From Bryobacterales bacterium (lineage in GTDB: Bacteria; Acidobacteriota; Terriglobia; Bryobacterales; Bryobacteraceae), in the NCBI GenBank assembly GCA_016713735.1, contig JADJOP010000037.1:1-64000 (forward strand): a stretch of DNA of 64,000 nt, read 5' to 3'. The notes under the pieces were generated by a model. That model searched no databases. It was not told where the DNA came from and saw only the letters and a program-made list of their open reading frames with translations. The position numbers and the translations under genes are program-made. This document shows positions 6,373 through 14,693 of the stretch, piece by piece (position 1 is the stretch's first letter; each line of letters starts with the position of its first letter).

Positions 6373-8705
6373 TACCTCATGAACTCCCACGCCGGGCCCG
6401 TCACGCGCCCAGCCAATCGCCGCGCCCGTCCCCCCGTGGCGCTCAACTCCAGCACGATGCGCCCATCCTGCCCTGAGCCGCCCGTCCCGGCCATCGGCTC
6501 CCCTCCATTGTCCAACTGCACCTGCGCAAAATGCCAGCGCCAATTCCCGCGCTCCCTCGTCAACGTCACCGTCGCATCCTCGACATCCCACTGATCGTCC
6601 TCGGTTAACTCCACATTCCGCCCCCGCAACTCCCCCTCCACCCGTAGCGTCCGTAAAAACGCCTCCCCCGTCCCCGCGCCCGTAAACTCCCCCTCGCCTT
6701 CCATCACGCCCTTCCGCCACACCAACCCCTTCCCCTCCAGCGTCCCCTTGTACGCCGGCTCCTCGCCCTGCAACGACGCCTCCGCCTCCCCGCTCACCGT
6801 CCCCCCGCCCGCCTTTGCCGTAAAGCCCGTCAGCGCCACCTTCGCCCCCTCCCACTGATACCGGAACGAAACATCCGAAATCGGATACTCATCCGCCTCC
6901 AGTTCCCCAATCCGCACCTCCCCCTGCAACCGCCTCCCCCGCATCCACTCCGGCAATTCATCGGCCCCAATCCCCAACGTCCTCACCAGAAACCCGCTCC
7001 GCCGCCGCAGCGCCGGCAACAACAGCCGCTCCAGCTCCGCCGCCTGCACCTTCTCCATCCGCACATTCAGCTCCTGCGTCCGCCGCGCCCCGCCCCGCTC
7101 ACGAAAACTCGCGCTCAACTCCACCGCCCCCAGCTTCCCCGTCAACCCGCTCACCGCCAACTCCCCCGCCCCCCACTTCACCGCCGCCCGCTCCACAAGC
7201 AATTCCGCCGCCAGCCCCGGCACCGCCAGTTTCATCCCCCTCACTTCGCCCTCGGCCGTCCACTCCGGCGCCCCATCCGCCGGCGCACGCAACCGCAGCG
7301 TCCCCACCCAGCGCCCCGCCCCGCCCCGGTTCAACAACGGCAAATCCTTCGGCTCAGCCAGCAACGGCAACAGCGACTTCAAATGCTGCAGCGACACCCC
7401 GCCTGACTGCATCCGCAGCTGCGACACCCCGCCCTTATACTCCCCCTCCAACCGCACCGCCTCGCCATCGGGAATCTGAAACACCGCCGGCATCAACTGC
7501 ACACCCGCCGAGTCCAGCTTCACCAGCGCCTCATCAAACGACGCCACCTCCACCCCCTCCGCCGACACCGCCCCCTGGTTCAAACTGAACTCCCCATTCC
7601 ACCCATGCCCCCCGTCATACCCAATCGCCCCGCTCAGCGCTCCCTTCCACTGGAACCGCCCCGGCACTTCAAACCCCAACTCCGCCACCAACGGCTGCAC
7701 CGACTCCGCCCGAGCATCCACTACCGTCGCCATCATCGCCCACCGCGGCGTGCCCATCAAATCAACCCCCCGCAGCCGTGCCTGCACCGGCGTCCTCCCG
7801 CGCCCCCCGCTGGTCCGCAACTCCACCCGCTGCTCCGGCAAATTCAGCACACCTTCCACATCGAACCCCGGCCCGCCGCCTCCCCCCAACAACCACCCAA
7901 ACCGCTGCATCTCCTCCAACTGCAACCGCCCCTTCAAATCCATCGCGCTCAGCGGACCGCTCAGCCGCGCCCGTCCGCTAAAGAACCCCTCCACCTCCGA
8001 CCGCCGCCCCAACGCCAGCGCCATCAGCTCCGCAATCGAACTCCGCGTCAGGTTCAAATTCAAATCCAGCTTCGCCTCCTCGCCCGCCGGCATCCTCACC
8101 CGCCCCCGCCCGCTGAACCGCCCAAACCCGCGCAACCCCCGGTCCGTCCGCGCCGGCTCGCCCTCCAGATACAACGACAACTCCCGCTCCCCCGCCGCCT
8201 CCACCCGCAGTTCGGCATCGCCCAGGTAATAAACGCTTTTCCACTCCCCTAATCTGAAATTCAACCGCGCCCCGCTCAAACTGATCTGCGGAAACACCCC
8301 CCCATCGGCCCGCGCCACCACCTGCTCCAGCAGCGGCTGCGCATTCCACCCGCCCCCTGACGCCTTAGCCAGGTTCACGCTCGGCCCCACCAAATGCAGC
8401 CGCGCAAACTCGATCCTCCCCCGCAGCAGCGGCGCAATCCGCAGCGTCGCCTCCAGCGTCCCCACATACGCAAACGGCTCCGCCCCCACCTTCGGATCTT
8501 CGTGAATCACCACCTGCTCAATCGAAAACCCGCGCCCAATCAGACTGAACCGGATCGGCCCGTTCAACTCCACCGTCCGCCCAATCCCCTTCTCCAACCC
8601 CGCCCGGATCGACCCCGCAAACCGGTCCGCCTTCAGAAACGGAGCCCCCACCGCCGCCCCCACCAGCGCTACCATCACCAGCAACGCAATCCGCGTCCGG
8701 CTCAT
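6372..8705 (-). CDS. AsmA-family inner-membrane protein
   Basis: A 777-residue protein with an N-terminal membrane anchor (IALLVMVALVGAAVGAPFL) and a long beta-rich periplasmic part. The AsmA start signature is clear: GRTVELNGPIRFSLIGRGFSIEQVVIHEDP, then APLLRGRIEFARLHLVGPSVNL. AsmA-like proteins are linked to outer-membrane assembly and bridge-type lipid transport between membranes. The ATG at 8705 overlaps the mocA-like stop by four bases (ATGA), so I prefer it over the frame beginning at 8735. Its own stop overlaps the GAF-like gene. Why an envelope protein is coupled to molybdenum-cofactor genes is not evident. Confidence 0.85.
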   Translation of the reverse strand: MSRTRIALLVMVALVGAAVGAPFLKADRFAGSIRAGLEKGIGRTVELNGPIRFSLIGRGFSIEQVVIHEDPKVGAEPFAYVGTLEATLRIAPLLRGRIEFARLHLVGPSVNLAKASGGGWNAQPLLEQVVARADGGVFPQISLSGARLNFRLGEWKSVYYLGDAELRVEAAGERELSLYLEGEPARTDRGLRGFGRFSGRGRVRMPAGEEAKLDLNLNLTRSSIAELMALALGRRSEVEGFFSGRARLSGPLSAMDLKGRLQLEEMQRFGWLLGGGGGPGFDVEGVLNLPEQRVELRTSGGRGRTPVQARLRGVDLMGTPRWAMMATVVDARAESVQPLVAELGFEVPGRFQWKGALSGAIGYDGGHGWNGEFSLNQGAVSAEGVEVASFDEALVKLDSAGVQLMPAVFQIPDGEAVRLEGEYKGGVSQLRMQSGGVSLQHLKSLLPLLAEPKDLPLLNRGGAGRWVGTLRLRAPADGAPEWTAEGEVRGMKLAVPGLAAELLVERAAVKWGAGELAVSGLTGKLGAVELSASFRERGGARRTQELNVRMEKVQAAELERLLLPALRRRSGFLVRTLGIGADELPEWMRGRRLQGEVRIGELEADEYPISDVSFRYQWEGAKVALTGFTAKAGGGTVSGEAEASLQGEEPAYKGTLEGKGLVWRKGVMEGEGEFTGAGTGEAFLRTLRVEGELRGRNVELTEDDQWDVEDATVTLTRERGNWRWHFAQVQLDNGGEPMAGTGGSGQDGRIVLELSATGGRARRLAGRVTGPAWEFMR

Positions 8706-9313
8706 CCGCCAAACTCCTTCACCAGCGCCGCCCACGCCTCCGCATCATCGGCATCGCGGTGAATCGCCGCGTCCGCCACATCCACATACACCACCCGCCC
8801 CGCATCCCGCCGGATCACCTCATGCGCCGCACCCTCCGCCGGCAGCCGCAGCAGTTCCCCGGCCACCGCCCGCGACACCAACACCGGATGCCCCCGCCGT
8901 CCGCCCTCACGCGGCAACATCACCTGCGCCCCCGCCCGCGCCCACCAGGCATCGCGCATCGCCGCCACCGTCTCTCCGCTCACCGCCGCATAGTCCACCG
9001 GCAAAAAGAACACACCTTCCGCGCCTTCCGCCAGCGCCGCCCGCAACCCGCACTGCAGCGAACTCAACATCCCCCGCTCCGGCCGCGCATTCACCACCAC
9101 CCGCACCCGCGCCACGCTAGGCAACGCCCCCGCAATCGCCCCCGCGTCATGACCCAACACAATCCACGCCTCGCCCACCGCCTCCACAAACACCCGCGCC
9201 AGCCGCGCCGCCACCGCCTCCCCGCGCCATGCGAGCAACGCCTTCGCTGTCCCCATCCGCGACGACGCCCCGCCCGCCAGCACCACCGCGCTCAGCCTGC
9301 GACGATCGATCAC
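8702..9313 (-). CDS. MocA-like molybdenum cofactor nucleotidyltransferase
   Basis: A 203-residue NTP-transferase (MobA/MocA fold). The nucleotide-binding loop LAGGASSRMGTAKALL sits at residues 12-27, VVVNARPERGMLSSLQCG follows, and the metal-binding region reads FFLPVDYAAVS. MocA adds CMP to molybdopterin to make the cytosine dinucleotide cofactor of xanthine-dehydrogenase-type enzymes. The start is a GTG at 9313 that overlaps the xdhC stop by four bases (GTGA); the ATG at 9370 would lie 60 bases inside xdhC. The XdhC neighbour fits this role, but no molybdoenzyme gene is in the window. Confidence 0.85.
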   Translation of the reverse strand: MIDRRRLSAVVLAGGASSRMGTAKALLAWRGEAVAARLARVFVEAVGEAWIVLGHDAGAIAGALPSVARVRVVVNARPERGMLSSLQCGLRAALAEGAEGVFFLPVDYAAVSGETVAAMRDAWWARAGAQVMLPREGGRRGHPVLVSRAVAGELLRLPAEGAAHEVIRRDAGRVVYVDVADAAIHRDADDAEAWAALVKEFGG

Positions 9314-10146
9314 TGCGCAACCGGTGCCTGCGCCGGATTCACAAACATCGACTTCGCCGCCTGCCGCCACTTCCCCTCCGGCGCGCGCCGTACCCCAATC
9401 ATCTCCGCCACCACGCTCACCGCGATCTCCTCCGGCGAAATCGCCCCAATCTCCAACCCCATCGGCGCATGCAGCCGCTCAAATAACTCCTCCGCCACGC
9501 CCTCTTTCACAATCTCCTTCTTCACCCCCAACACCTTCCGCCGCGACCCAATCATCGCCACATACCGCGCCGGCTGCTCAATCGCCCACCGCAACACCCG
9601 CATATCGTCGCGATGCCCCCGCGTCACAATCACCACATACGACGACGAGTTCATCTCCAGCTTCGGAAAGATCCCCTCATAGTCGCCCGCCATCACTTCA
9701 TCCGCTTCCGGAAACCGCTCCCGATTCGCAAAGCTCTCCCGGTCGTCAATCACCACCGTCGCAAACCCCGCCATCGTCGCCACCTTCGACAGGCACTTCG
9801 ACACATGCCCCGCCCCAAAGATGTACGCCCTCGGCTGCGGCAAAATCGGCTCCACGAAAATGTTCAACTGCCCCCCGCAAATCAGCCCGTTATCATACGC
9901 CGCATCCTGCCCCAAGTTGAAGTTCAGGTGCTTCGGCTGCTCGCTCTCCATCACCTCCCGCGCCGCGTTCCACACCTCCGCTTCCACACAACCGCCCCCC
10001 ACCGTCCCCACAATCGACCCGTCCGCCCGCACCAGCATCTTCGCGCTCTCATAGCTCGGAATCGACCCGTTCACCTCCACGATCGTCGCCAGCGCGCACT
10101 TCTCCCCGCTCCGCCGCAGACGCACGATCTCCCCATAAATGTCCAT
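9310..10146 (-). CDS. XdhC/CoxI-family protein
   Basis: XdhC proteins bind molybdenum cofactor and insert it, sulfurated, into xanthine dehydrogenase-like apoenzymes. The 278-residue product has the XdhC N-terminal domain (CALATIVEVNGSIP, VGTVGGGCVEAEVW) and the C-terminal Rossmann domain (YIFGAGHVSKCLSKVA, YVAMIGSRRK). I chose the ATG at 10146 over the GTG at 10152 because a -10-like TATGCT lies eight bases upstream, consistent with a leaderless first gene of the operon. The downstream genes mocA-like, AsmA and GAF-like all overlap one another by one to four bases. Confidence 0.9.
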   Translation of the reverse strand: MDIYGEIVRLRRSGEKCALATIVEVNGSIPSYESAKMLVRADGSIVGTVGGGCVEAEVWNAAREVMESEQPKHLNFNLGQDAAYDNGLICGGQLNIFVEPILPQPRAYIFGAGHVSKCLSKVATMAGFATVVIDDRESFANRERFPEADEVMAGDYEGIFPKLEMNSSSYVVIVTRGHRDDMRVLRWAIEQPARYVAMIGSRRKVLGVKKEIVKEGVAEELFERLHAPMGLEIGAISPEEIAVSVVAEMIGVRRAPEGKWRQAAKSMFVNPAQAPVAQ

Positions 10147-10154
10147 TTCCACTC

Positions 10155-10160
10155 AGCATA
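10155..10160 (-). promoter_or_regulatory. -10-like TATGCT, probable leaderless promoter of the xdhC operon
   Basis: TATGCT on the minus strand ends eight bases before the chosen xdhC ATG at 10146. No ribosome-binding site intervenes. Confidence 0.4.
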
Positions 10161-10330
10161 CCCCACGCTAAATAGGGAGAGTCACCGCAATTCCCAATTT
10201 CCCCCGCCCCGATTTCGCATTCACCGCCCATCCATCACTATTTCTCCCACCCCCTCAACCACTTACAAAATCCCCCGCCCGCCCGCGCTCCCCCCCGGTA
10301 CGACACTCAAACCGGAAGGAGCCCGCACGC

Positions 10331-10870
10331 ATGTCACTCTCCACTGCCCCCATCGAAACCATCGAGCAGCGCACCGAGCGCCTCGTCCTCCAGCACAACG
10401 CCAAAGGCGATCTCGAACGCAACTTCTGTCGCGACATGGCCTCCAGCCAGGTCACCGCCGAATCCTACGAACGTCTCATCTTCAAACTCGGTGACGCCGA
10501 AGACCCCGACGACCGCCGCCTCGGCCGCATCCAACTCGCCAAATCCCGCGCCCTCAACGACGGCCACAAGGCCCTCCGCGCCCTCATGGACGTCCAGGAC
10601 CGCCGCAACCTAATCGAACGCTTCCCCGATCAAACCAACGACTGCCCCTCCCTCGCCAACCACGCCCCCTTCATCGGCGAACTCCCCAAAATCAAACCCA
10701 TCCCCCCCATCCTCCGCTCCACCCTCGCCAAACCCACCGACAACACCCAACGCCACCCCATCAAACACCCCCAGGACAAGGAACTCGACAAGATCCTCAA
10801 CGGCGCCCTCCCCCTCAACCCCTCCCAAAAGGACCCCAAGCAACCCAACCCCACCCTCAAACACCCCTAA
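10331..10870 (+). CDS. Hypothetical protein, helical N-terminus and proline/lysine-rich tail
   Basis: A 179-residue protein with no signal peptide. Residues 5-95 look helical and charged (ETIEQRTERLVLQHNAKGDLERN, FRLG-like segments, ALRALMDVQDRRNLIERF); the rest is low-complexity, rich in proline, lysine and asparagine. A good ribosome-binding site AAGGAG (10316-10321) lies nine bases before the ATG, which supports the start, and codons end in C like the other plus-strand genes left of 19 kb. I do not recognise the family. It is divergent from the xdhC operon. Confidence 0.6.
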   Translation: MSLSTAPIETIEQRTERLVLQHNAKGDLERNFCRDMASSQVTAESYERLIFKLGDAEDPDDRRLGRIQLAKSRALNDGHKALRALMDVQDRRNLIERFPDQTNDCPSLANHAPFIGELPKIKPIPPILRSTLAKPTDNTQRHPIKHPQDKELDKILNGALPLNPSQKDPKQPNPTLKHP

Positions 10871-11125
10871 CGGAACACCTCACAACGCACCCAAACCCAC
10901 TCACCAACAACCCGCGGCGCACACACCAGGCCCCGCACAGACCGGATAGCGCAAACACCACCCGTTACGCACAAACGCCCGTATCGCACAAACGCCCCTA
11001 AACTGAGCCGCGACGGTAACGGAGCGGTAACGCCCGCAAACTCACACTTCCGCTCGCGCATGGGCCGCGGAGGCCGCGCGGTTAGCGCCGGCGAGCACCC
11101 GGCGAGCACCCGGCGAGCGCCCAGA
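10871..11125. other. Gene-free stretch with two kinds of short direct repeats
   Basis: Between the hypothetical gene and the sugar isomerase-like gene there is no convincing coding frame. It holds a thirteen-base direct repeat (cgcacaaacgccc at 10968-10980 and 10985-10997), paired ggtaacg motifs, and a tandem eleven-base repeat described separately. No terminator with a T-run is visible. Confidence 0.5.
11089..11121. repeat. Tandem eleven-base repeat, three copies
   Basis: cggcgagcacc occurs at 11089-11099 and 11100-11110, and a third copy with one change (cggcgagcgcc) at 11111-11121. It sits directly upstream of the -10-like box of the sugar isomerase-like gene and could vary in copy number by slippage. 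Confidence 0.75.
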
Positions 11126-11131
11126 TAGAAT
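11126..11131 (+). promoter_or_regulatory. -10-like TAGAAT, probable leaderless promoter
   Basis: TAGAAT ends seven bases before the ATG at 11139. No Shine-Dalgarno is present between them. Confidence 0.45.
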
Positions 11132-11138
11132 AGTGGTG

Positions 11139-12026
11139 ATGAACCGCCGACACTTCCTCACCGCCCCCGCCCTCGCTCCCGCCGCCGCCCTGCTCTCGCA
11201 GTCCCAGGCCGCGGCCCAGTCGAGGAAGTTTAAAATCTCCCTCGCCCAGTGGTCCATCCACAAGGCGATCCAAAGCCGCATGGTCTCCAACCTCGACTTC
11301 CCCCGCATCGCCCGCGAGCAATTCGGAATCGAAGGTCTGGAATTCGTCAACGCCCTCTGGGAAGCCCCCACCGAAGGCTACGTCTCGCGCCTCAAACGCA
11401 ACATGCGCGAAACCGGCACCCAGTGCGTCCTCATCATGTGCGACAACGAAGGCTTCATGGGCGCCGTCGACAAGGCCGAACGCCTCCGCGCCGCCGACAA
11501 CCACCGCAAGTGGATCGACATCACCGCCGAACTCGGCGGCCACGCCATCCGCACCAACATGTACCCCGGCCAGAAGCAGCCCGCCACGCCCGCCGAAATC
11601 GACACCTTCCTCGGCCACTGCGCCGAAAGCTTCGCCCGCCTCTGCGAATACGCCAAGACCCGCAACATCAACGTCATCATTGAAAACCACGGCGGCGTTT
11701 CATCGAACCCTGATGTCGTCGTCGCCCTCATGAAGAAGGCCGGACTCGCCAACCTCGGCACCCTCCCCGACTTCGGCAACTTCCCCAAGGAAGTCGACAA
11801 ATACGACGCCGTCCAGAAGCTCATGCCCTTCGCCAAAGGCGTCTCCATGAAGTGCTTCGACTTCACCCCCGCCGCCGACGAAACCACCATCGACATGGCC
11901 CGCATGATGAAAATCGTCGCCGCCGCCGGCTACACCGGTTGGGTCGGCATCGAATACGAAGGCCGCCGCCTCACCGAATTCGAAGGCATCCAGGCCGCCA
12001 AGCGCTGCCTCGAAAAACTGCTCTAA
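11139..12026 (+). CDS. Tat-exported sugar phosphate isomerase/epimerase-like protein (xylose isomerase-like TIM barrel)
   Basis: A 295-residue protein with a twin-arginine-type signal (MNRRHFLTAP followed by an alanine-rich stretch). The mature part is an AP-endonuclease-2/xylose-isomerase-like barrel: FKISLAQWSIHKAI, a metal-ligand region NVIIENHGGVSSNPD, LGTLPDFGNF, and GYTGWVGIEYEGRRLTEFEG at the last metal site. Family members isomerise or epimerise sugars; the substrate is unknown. The ATG at 11139 is preferred to the GTGs at 11133 and 11136 because of the -10 spacing. Its stop overlaps the hisA stop by four bases in convergent orientation. Confidence 0.85.
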   Translation: MNRRHFLTAPALAPAAALLSQSQAAAQSRKFKISLAQWSIHKAIQSRMVSNLDFPRIAREQFGIEGLEFVNALWEAPTEGYVSRLKRNMRETGTQCVLIMCDNEGFMGAVDKAERLRAADNHRKWIDITAELGGHAIRTNMYPGQKQPATPAEIDTFLGHCAESFARLCEYAKTRNINVIIENHGGVSSNPDVVVALMKKAGLANLGTLPDFGNFPKEVDKYDAVQKLMPFAKGVSMKCFDFTPAADETTIDMARMMKIVAAAGYTGWVGIEYEGRRLTEFEGIQAAKRCLEKLL

Positions 12027-12721
12027 CCGTTCATCCGCGCCAGCTGCTCCAGGTCGAGCCGCCCCGTGTAAATCGCCATCCCCAGCGCCGCGTGCACGCG
12101 CATCTTCTGCAGCTCGCGAATCTCTTCCAGCGTCGTGATGCCGCCCGCCGCCGTGATCTCCAACTCCGTCGCCGCCCGCAGCCGCCGGAACCAATCCAGA
12201 TCCGTCCCCTGCAGCATCCCTTCCTTGTCCACATACGTGCACAGGAAGCCGCCGCAGTAAGGCTCCAACTGCCCCAACACCGCCTCCGCCGTAAGGTTCG
12301 TCGACTCGCGCCATCCCCTCACCGTAATCCGCCCGCCCTTGGAATCGAGCGCAATCAACACCCGCTCGCGCCCAATCGCCCCGGCCACCGCGCCCAGAAA
12401 CTCCGTGCTCACCCCGTTCGCCGTGAACGCCGCCGTGCCCACGATCACCTGCTTCGCCCCCTGCTCCACCAGCGCCTTCGCACGATCCACCGAGCGCACC
12501 CCGCCGCCCACACGGCACACCGCGCGGCTCGCCAGGAACCGCACCAGTTCATCGTTTGAACCCGAGCCGATCGCCGCATCCAGGTCGATCACCTGAATCT
12601 CCGGAAACGCCCGGAACCGCTCCAGCATCTTCTCCGGCGTGTCGCCCTCGAGCGCCTTCTCGCGACCTTGCACGAGCTGCACCACCTTGCCGTCCATCAA
12701 ATCAATGCAGGGAACAATCAC
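12023..12721 (-). CDS. hisA: HisA, ProFAR isomerase (histidine biosynthesis)
   Basis: Isomerises ProFAR to PRFAR, the fourth step of histidine synthesis. The 232-residue half-repeat barrel shows the expected catalytic aspartates: D7 in PCIDLMDGKVVQL and the second in VLIALDSKGGRI. It also has the phosphate-binding loops CRVGGGVRS and ITAAGGITT. It is the last gene of the his operon, starting one base after the hisF stop codon region, and meets the sugar isomerase-like gene tail to tail. Confidence 0.97.
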   Translation of the reverse strand: MIVPCIDLMDGKVVQLVQGREKALEGDTPEKMLERFRAFPEIQVIDLDAAIGSGSNDELVRFLASRAVCRVGGGVRSVDRAKALVEQGAKQVIVGTAAFTANGVSTEFLGAVAGAIGRERVLIALDSKGGRITVRGWRESTNLTAEAVLGQLEPYCGGFLCTYVDKEGMLQGTDLDWFRRLRAATELEITAAGGITTLEEIRELQKMRVHAALGMAIYTGRLDLEQLARMNG

Positions 12722-12722
12722 G

Positions 12723-13490
12723 TCAGTATCCGCTCCGCACGGGAATGCCGTGCCCGTTGAGATAGTCCTTCAAAGCGCTCACCGTATAGGTGCCGTAGTG
12801 GAAAATGGAGGCCGCCAGCGCCGCGTCAGCCTTGCCCTCGGTCATCACTTGCAGGAAGTCCTCGGGCTTGCCCGCGCCGCCCGATGCAATCACCGGAATC
12901 CGCGTCGCCTCCGACACCGCCTTCGTCATCGCGCAATCGAAACCCGTCTGCACGCCGTCTGTATCCATCGACGTGAGCAGAATCTCGCCCGCGCCCAGTT
13001 CCTCGCCGCGCCGCGCCCACTCCACCGCATCCATGCCTTCATCCACGCGCCCGCCCTTGGTGAACACGTTCCACCCTGAGCCATCCGCCCGCCGCCGGGC
13101 ATCAATCGCCAGCACCACCGCCTGCGCGCCAAACTCCTTGCTCAACTCCGTAATCAGCTCCGGCCTGTGCACCGCCGCCGTATTCACGCTCACCTTATCG
13201 GCCCCCGCCATCAGGATGCGCCGCGCGTCCTTGATGCTGCGAATGCCCCCGCCCACCGTCAACGGAATAAACACCCGCTGCGCCGTGCGAAACACCACAT
13301 CGGCCATCGTCGCCCGCTCATCGCTTGAGGCCGTGATGTCGAGGAACACAAGCTCATCGGCCCCCTGCTCGTTGTAGCGTTCGGCCAGCTCCACCGGATC
13401 GCCCGCATCGCGCAGGTTCACGAAGTTCACGCCCTTCACCACGCGCCCCGCCGTCACGTCCAGGCACGGGATGATTCTCTTGGCCAGCAT
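12723..13490 (-). CDS. hisF: HisF, imidazole glycerol phosphate synthase cyclase subunit
   Basis: With HisH it converts PRFAR and ammonia to imidazole glycerol phosphate and AICAR. The 255-residue barrel begins MLAKRIIPCLDVTAGRVVKG, with the catalytic aspartate in PCLDV and the second in VVLAIDARR. Phosphate loops PLTVGGGIRS and PVIASGGAGK are present. Length is standard. It follows hisH by nine bases. Confidence 0.97.
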   Translation of the reverse strand: MLAKRIIPCLDVTAGRVVKGVNFVNLRDAGDPVELAERYNEQGADELVFLDITASSDERATMADVVFRTAQRVFIPLTVGGGIRSIKDARRILMAGADKVSVNTAAVHRPELITELSKEFGAQAVVLAIDARRRADGSGWNVFTKGGRVDEGMDAVEWARRGEELGAGEILLTSMDTDGVQTGFDCAMTKAVSEATRIPVIASGGAGKPEDFLQVMTEGKADAALAASIFHYGTYTVSALKDYLNGHGIPVRSGY

Positions 13491-13499
13491 TGCTCTCTC

Positions 13500-14096
13500 C
13501 TACAGCTCCACGAAATTCTTCACGATCTTCAAACCCAGCGGCCCGCTCTTCTCCGGATGAAATTGCACCCCGAACAGGTTGTCCCGCTCCAGCACCGCCG
13601 TGTAGGGAATCGTGTACGTGCACGTCGCCGCCGTCGCTTCGTTCACCGGCGCGTAATAGCTGTGCGCGAAATACACATACGGCTTCTCGCCCACATCCCG
13701 CAACAGCCGCGAACCGGCGCGCGCTTCCAAATCGTTCCAGCCCATGTGCGGCACGCGCATCTCGCCCGTGAACCGCGCCACCTTCTGCGGAAAGAGCCCC
13801 AGGCCCTTCACCTCCGCGTCTTCCTCGCTCTCGCTGAACATCGCCTGCAAGCCCAGGCAAATCCCTAAGAACGGAACGCCCTTCGCGATCTGTTCGAGAA
13901 TCGCTTCCCGCACCCGCATCGCATCCAACGCCCGCACCATCTGCCCGAAATGACCCACGCCCGGCAGAATGATCTTCTCGGCTTCGCGCAATCCCGCCGC
14001 GTCGTCCACCAGCTTGTACGGCGCGCCGATCTTGGCCAGCGTGTTCTGCACCGACCGCAAATTCCCCGCCCCGTAATCGAAGATCGTGATCGTCAT
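13500..14096 (-). CDS. hisH: HisH, imidazole glycerol phosphate synthase glutaminase subunit
   Basis: Class I glutamine amidotransferase that feeds ammonia to HisF. The 198-residue protein has the nucleophile elbow FLGICLGLQAMF with the catalytic cysteine and the His/Glu pair in GVQFHPEKSG, plus the HisH-typical start TITIFDYGAGNLRSV and PHMGWNDL. It lies between hisB and hisF with gaps of nine bases on each side. Confidence 0.97.
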   Translation of the reverse strand: MTITIFDYGAGNLRSVQNTLAKIGAPYKLVDDAAGLREAEKIILPGVGHFGQMVRALDAMRVREAILEQIAKGVPFLGICLGLQAMFSESEEDAEVKGLGLFPQKVARFTGEMRVPHMGWNDLEARAGSRLLRDVGEKPYVYFAHSYYAPVNEATAATCTYTIPYTAVLERDNLFGVQFHPEKSGPLGLKIVKNFVEL

Positions 14097-14105
14097 GGCA
14101 GCCTC

Positions 14106-14693
14106 TTACAGCAGTCCCTTCGTCGACGGCAGTTGATCCTTCATCCGTGCGTCCTTCGAGCACGCATACCGCAGCGCCCGCGCGAAACACTTGAAGATGG
14201 CCTCGATCTTGTGATGGTTCGAACGCCCGTACATCACCTTCGCATGCAGGTTCGCCCCCGCCGCGCTGATGAAGCCGTGAAAGAAGTCCTCCACCAGCTC
14301 CGTCTGCAAATCGCCCACCAGCCGCACCTTGACGAGGTCCTTGTAGACCAGCGCCGGGCGCCCGCTCAAATCCAGCGCCACCACCGCCAGCGTCTCGTCC
14401 ATCGTCATCACGAAATAGCCCGCGCGGTTGATGCCCTTCTTATCGCCGATGGCCTGCTTGAACATCTCGCCCAACGCGATGCCGACGTCTTCCACCGTGT
14501 GATGCTGGTCAACGTCCAAATCACCCGTGGCCTTCAGCTTCAGATCGAAACCGCCATGCTTGGTGAACAGCTCCAGCATGTGGTCGAAGAAGCGGATGCC
14601 CGTCGTGATCTCGTAGCGCCCCTTCCCTTCGATCGTCAGCTTACCTTCGATCTGCGTCTCTTTCGTGATCCGTTTAACGGTGGCGGTTCTCAT
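14106..14693 (-). CDS. hisB: HisB, imidazoleglycerol-phosphate dehydratase (monofunctional)
   Basis: Dehydrates imidazole glycerol phosphate to imidazole acetol phosphate. The 195-residue protein has both manganese-binding repeats: RFFDHMLELF and DVDQHHTVEDVGI, then EDFFHGF and GRSNHHKIEAIFK. No phosphatase domain is fused; instead a separate HAD phosphatase gene overlaps it upstream by four bases (ATGA at 14693-14690). Confidence 0.97.
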   Translation of the reverse strand: MRTATVKRITKETQIEGKLTIEGKGRYEITTGIRFFDHMLELFTKHGGFDLKLKATGDLDVDQHHTVEDVGIALGEMFKQAIGDKKGINRAGYFVMTMDETLAVVALDLSGRPALVYKDLVKVRLVGDLQTELVEDFFHGFISAAGANLHAKVMYGRSNHHKIEAIFKCFARALRYACSKDARMKDQLPSTKGLL

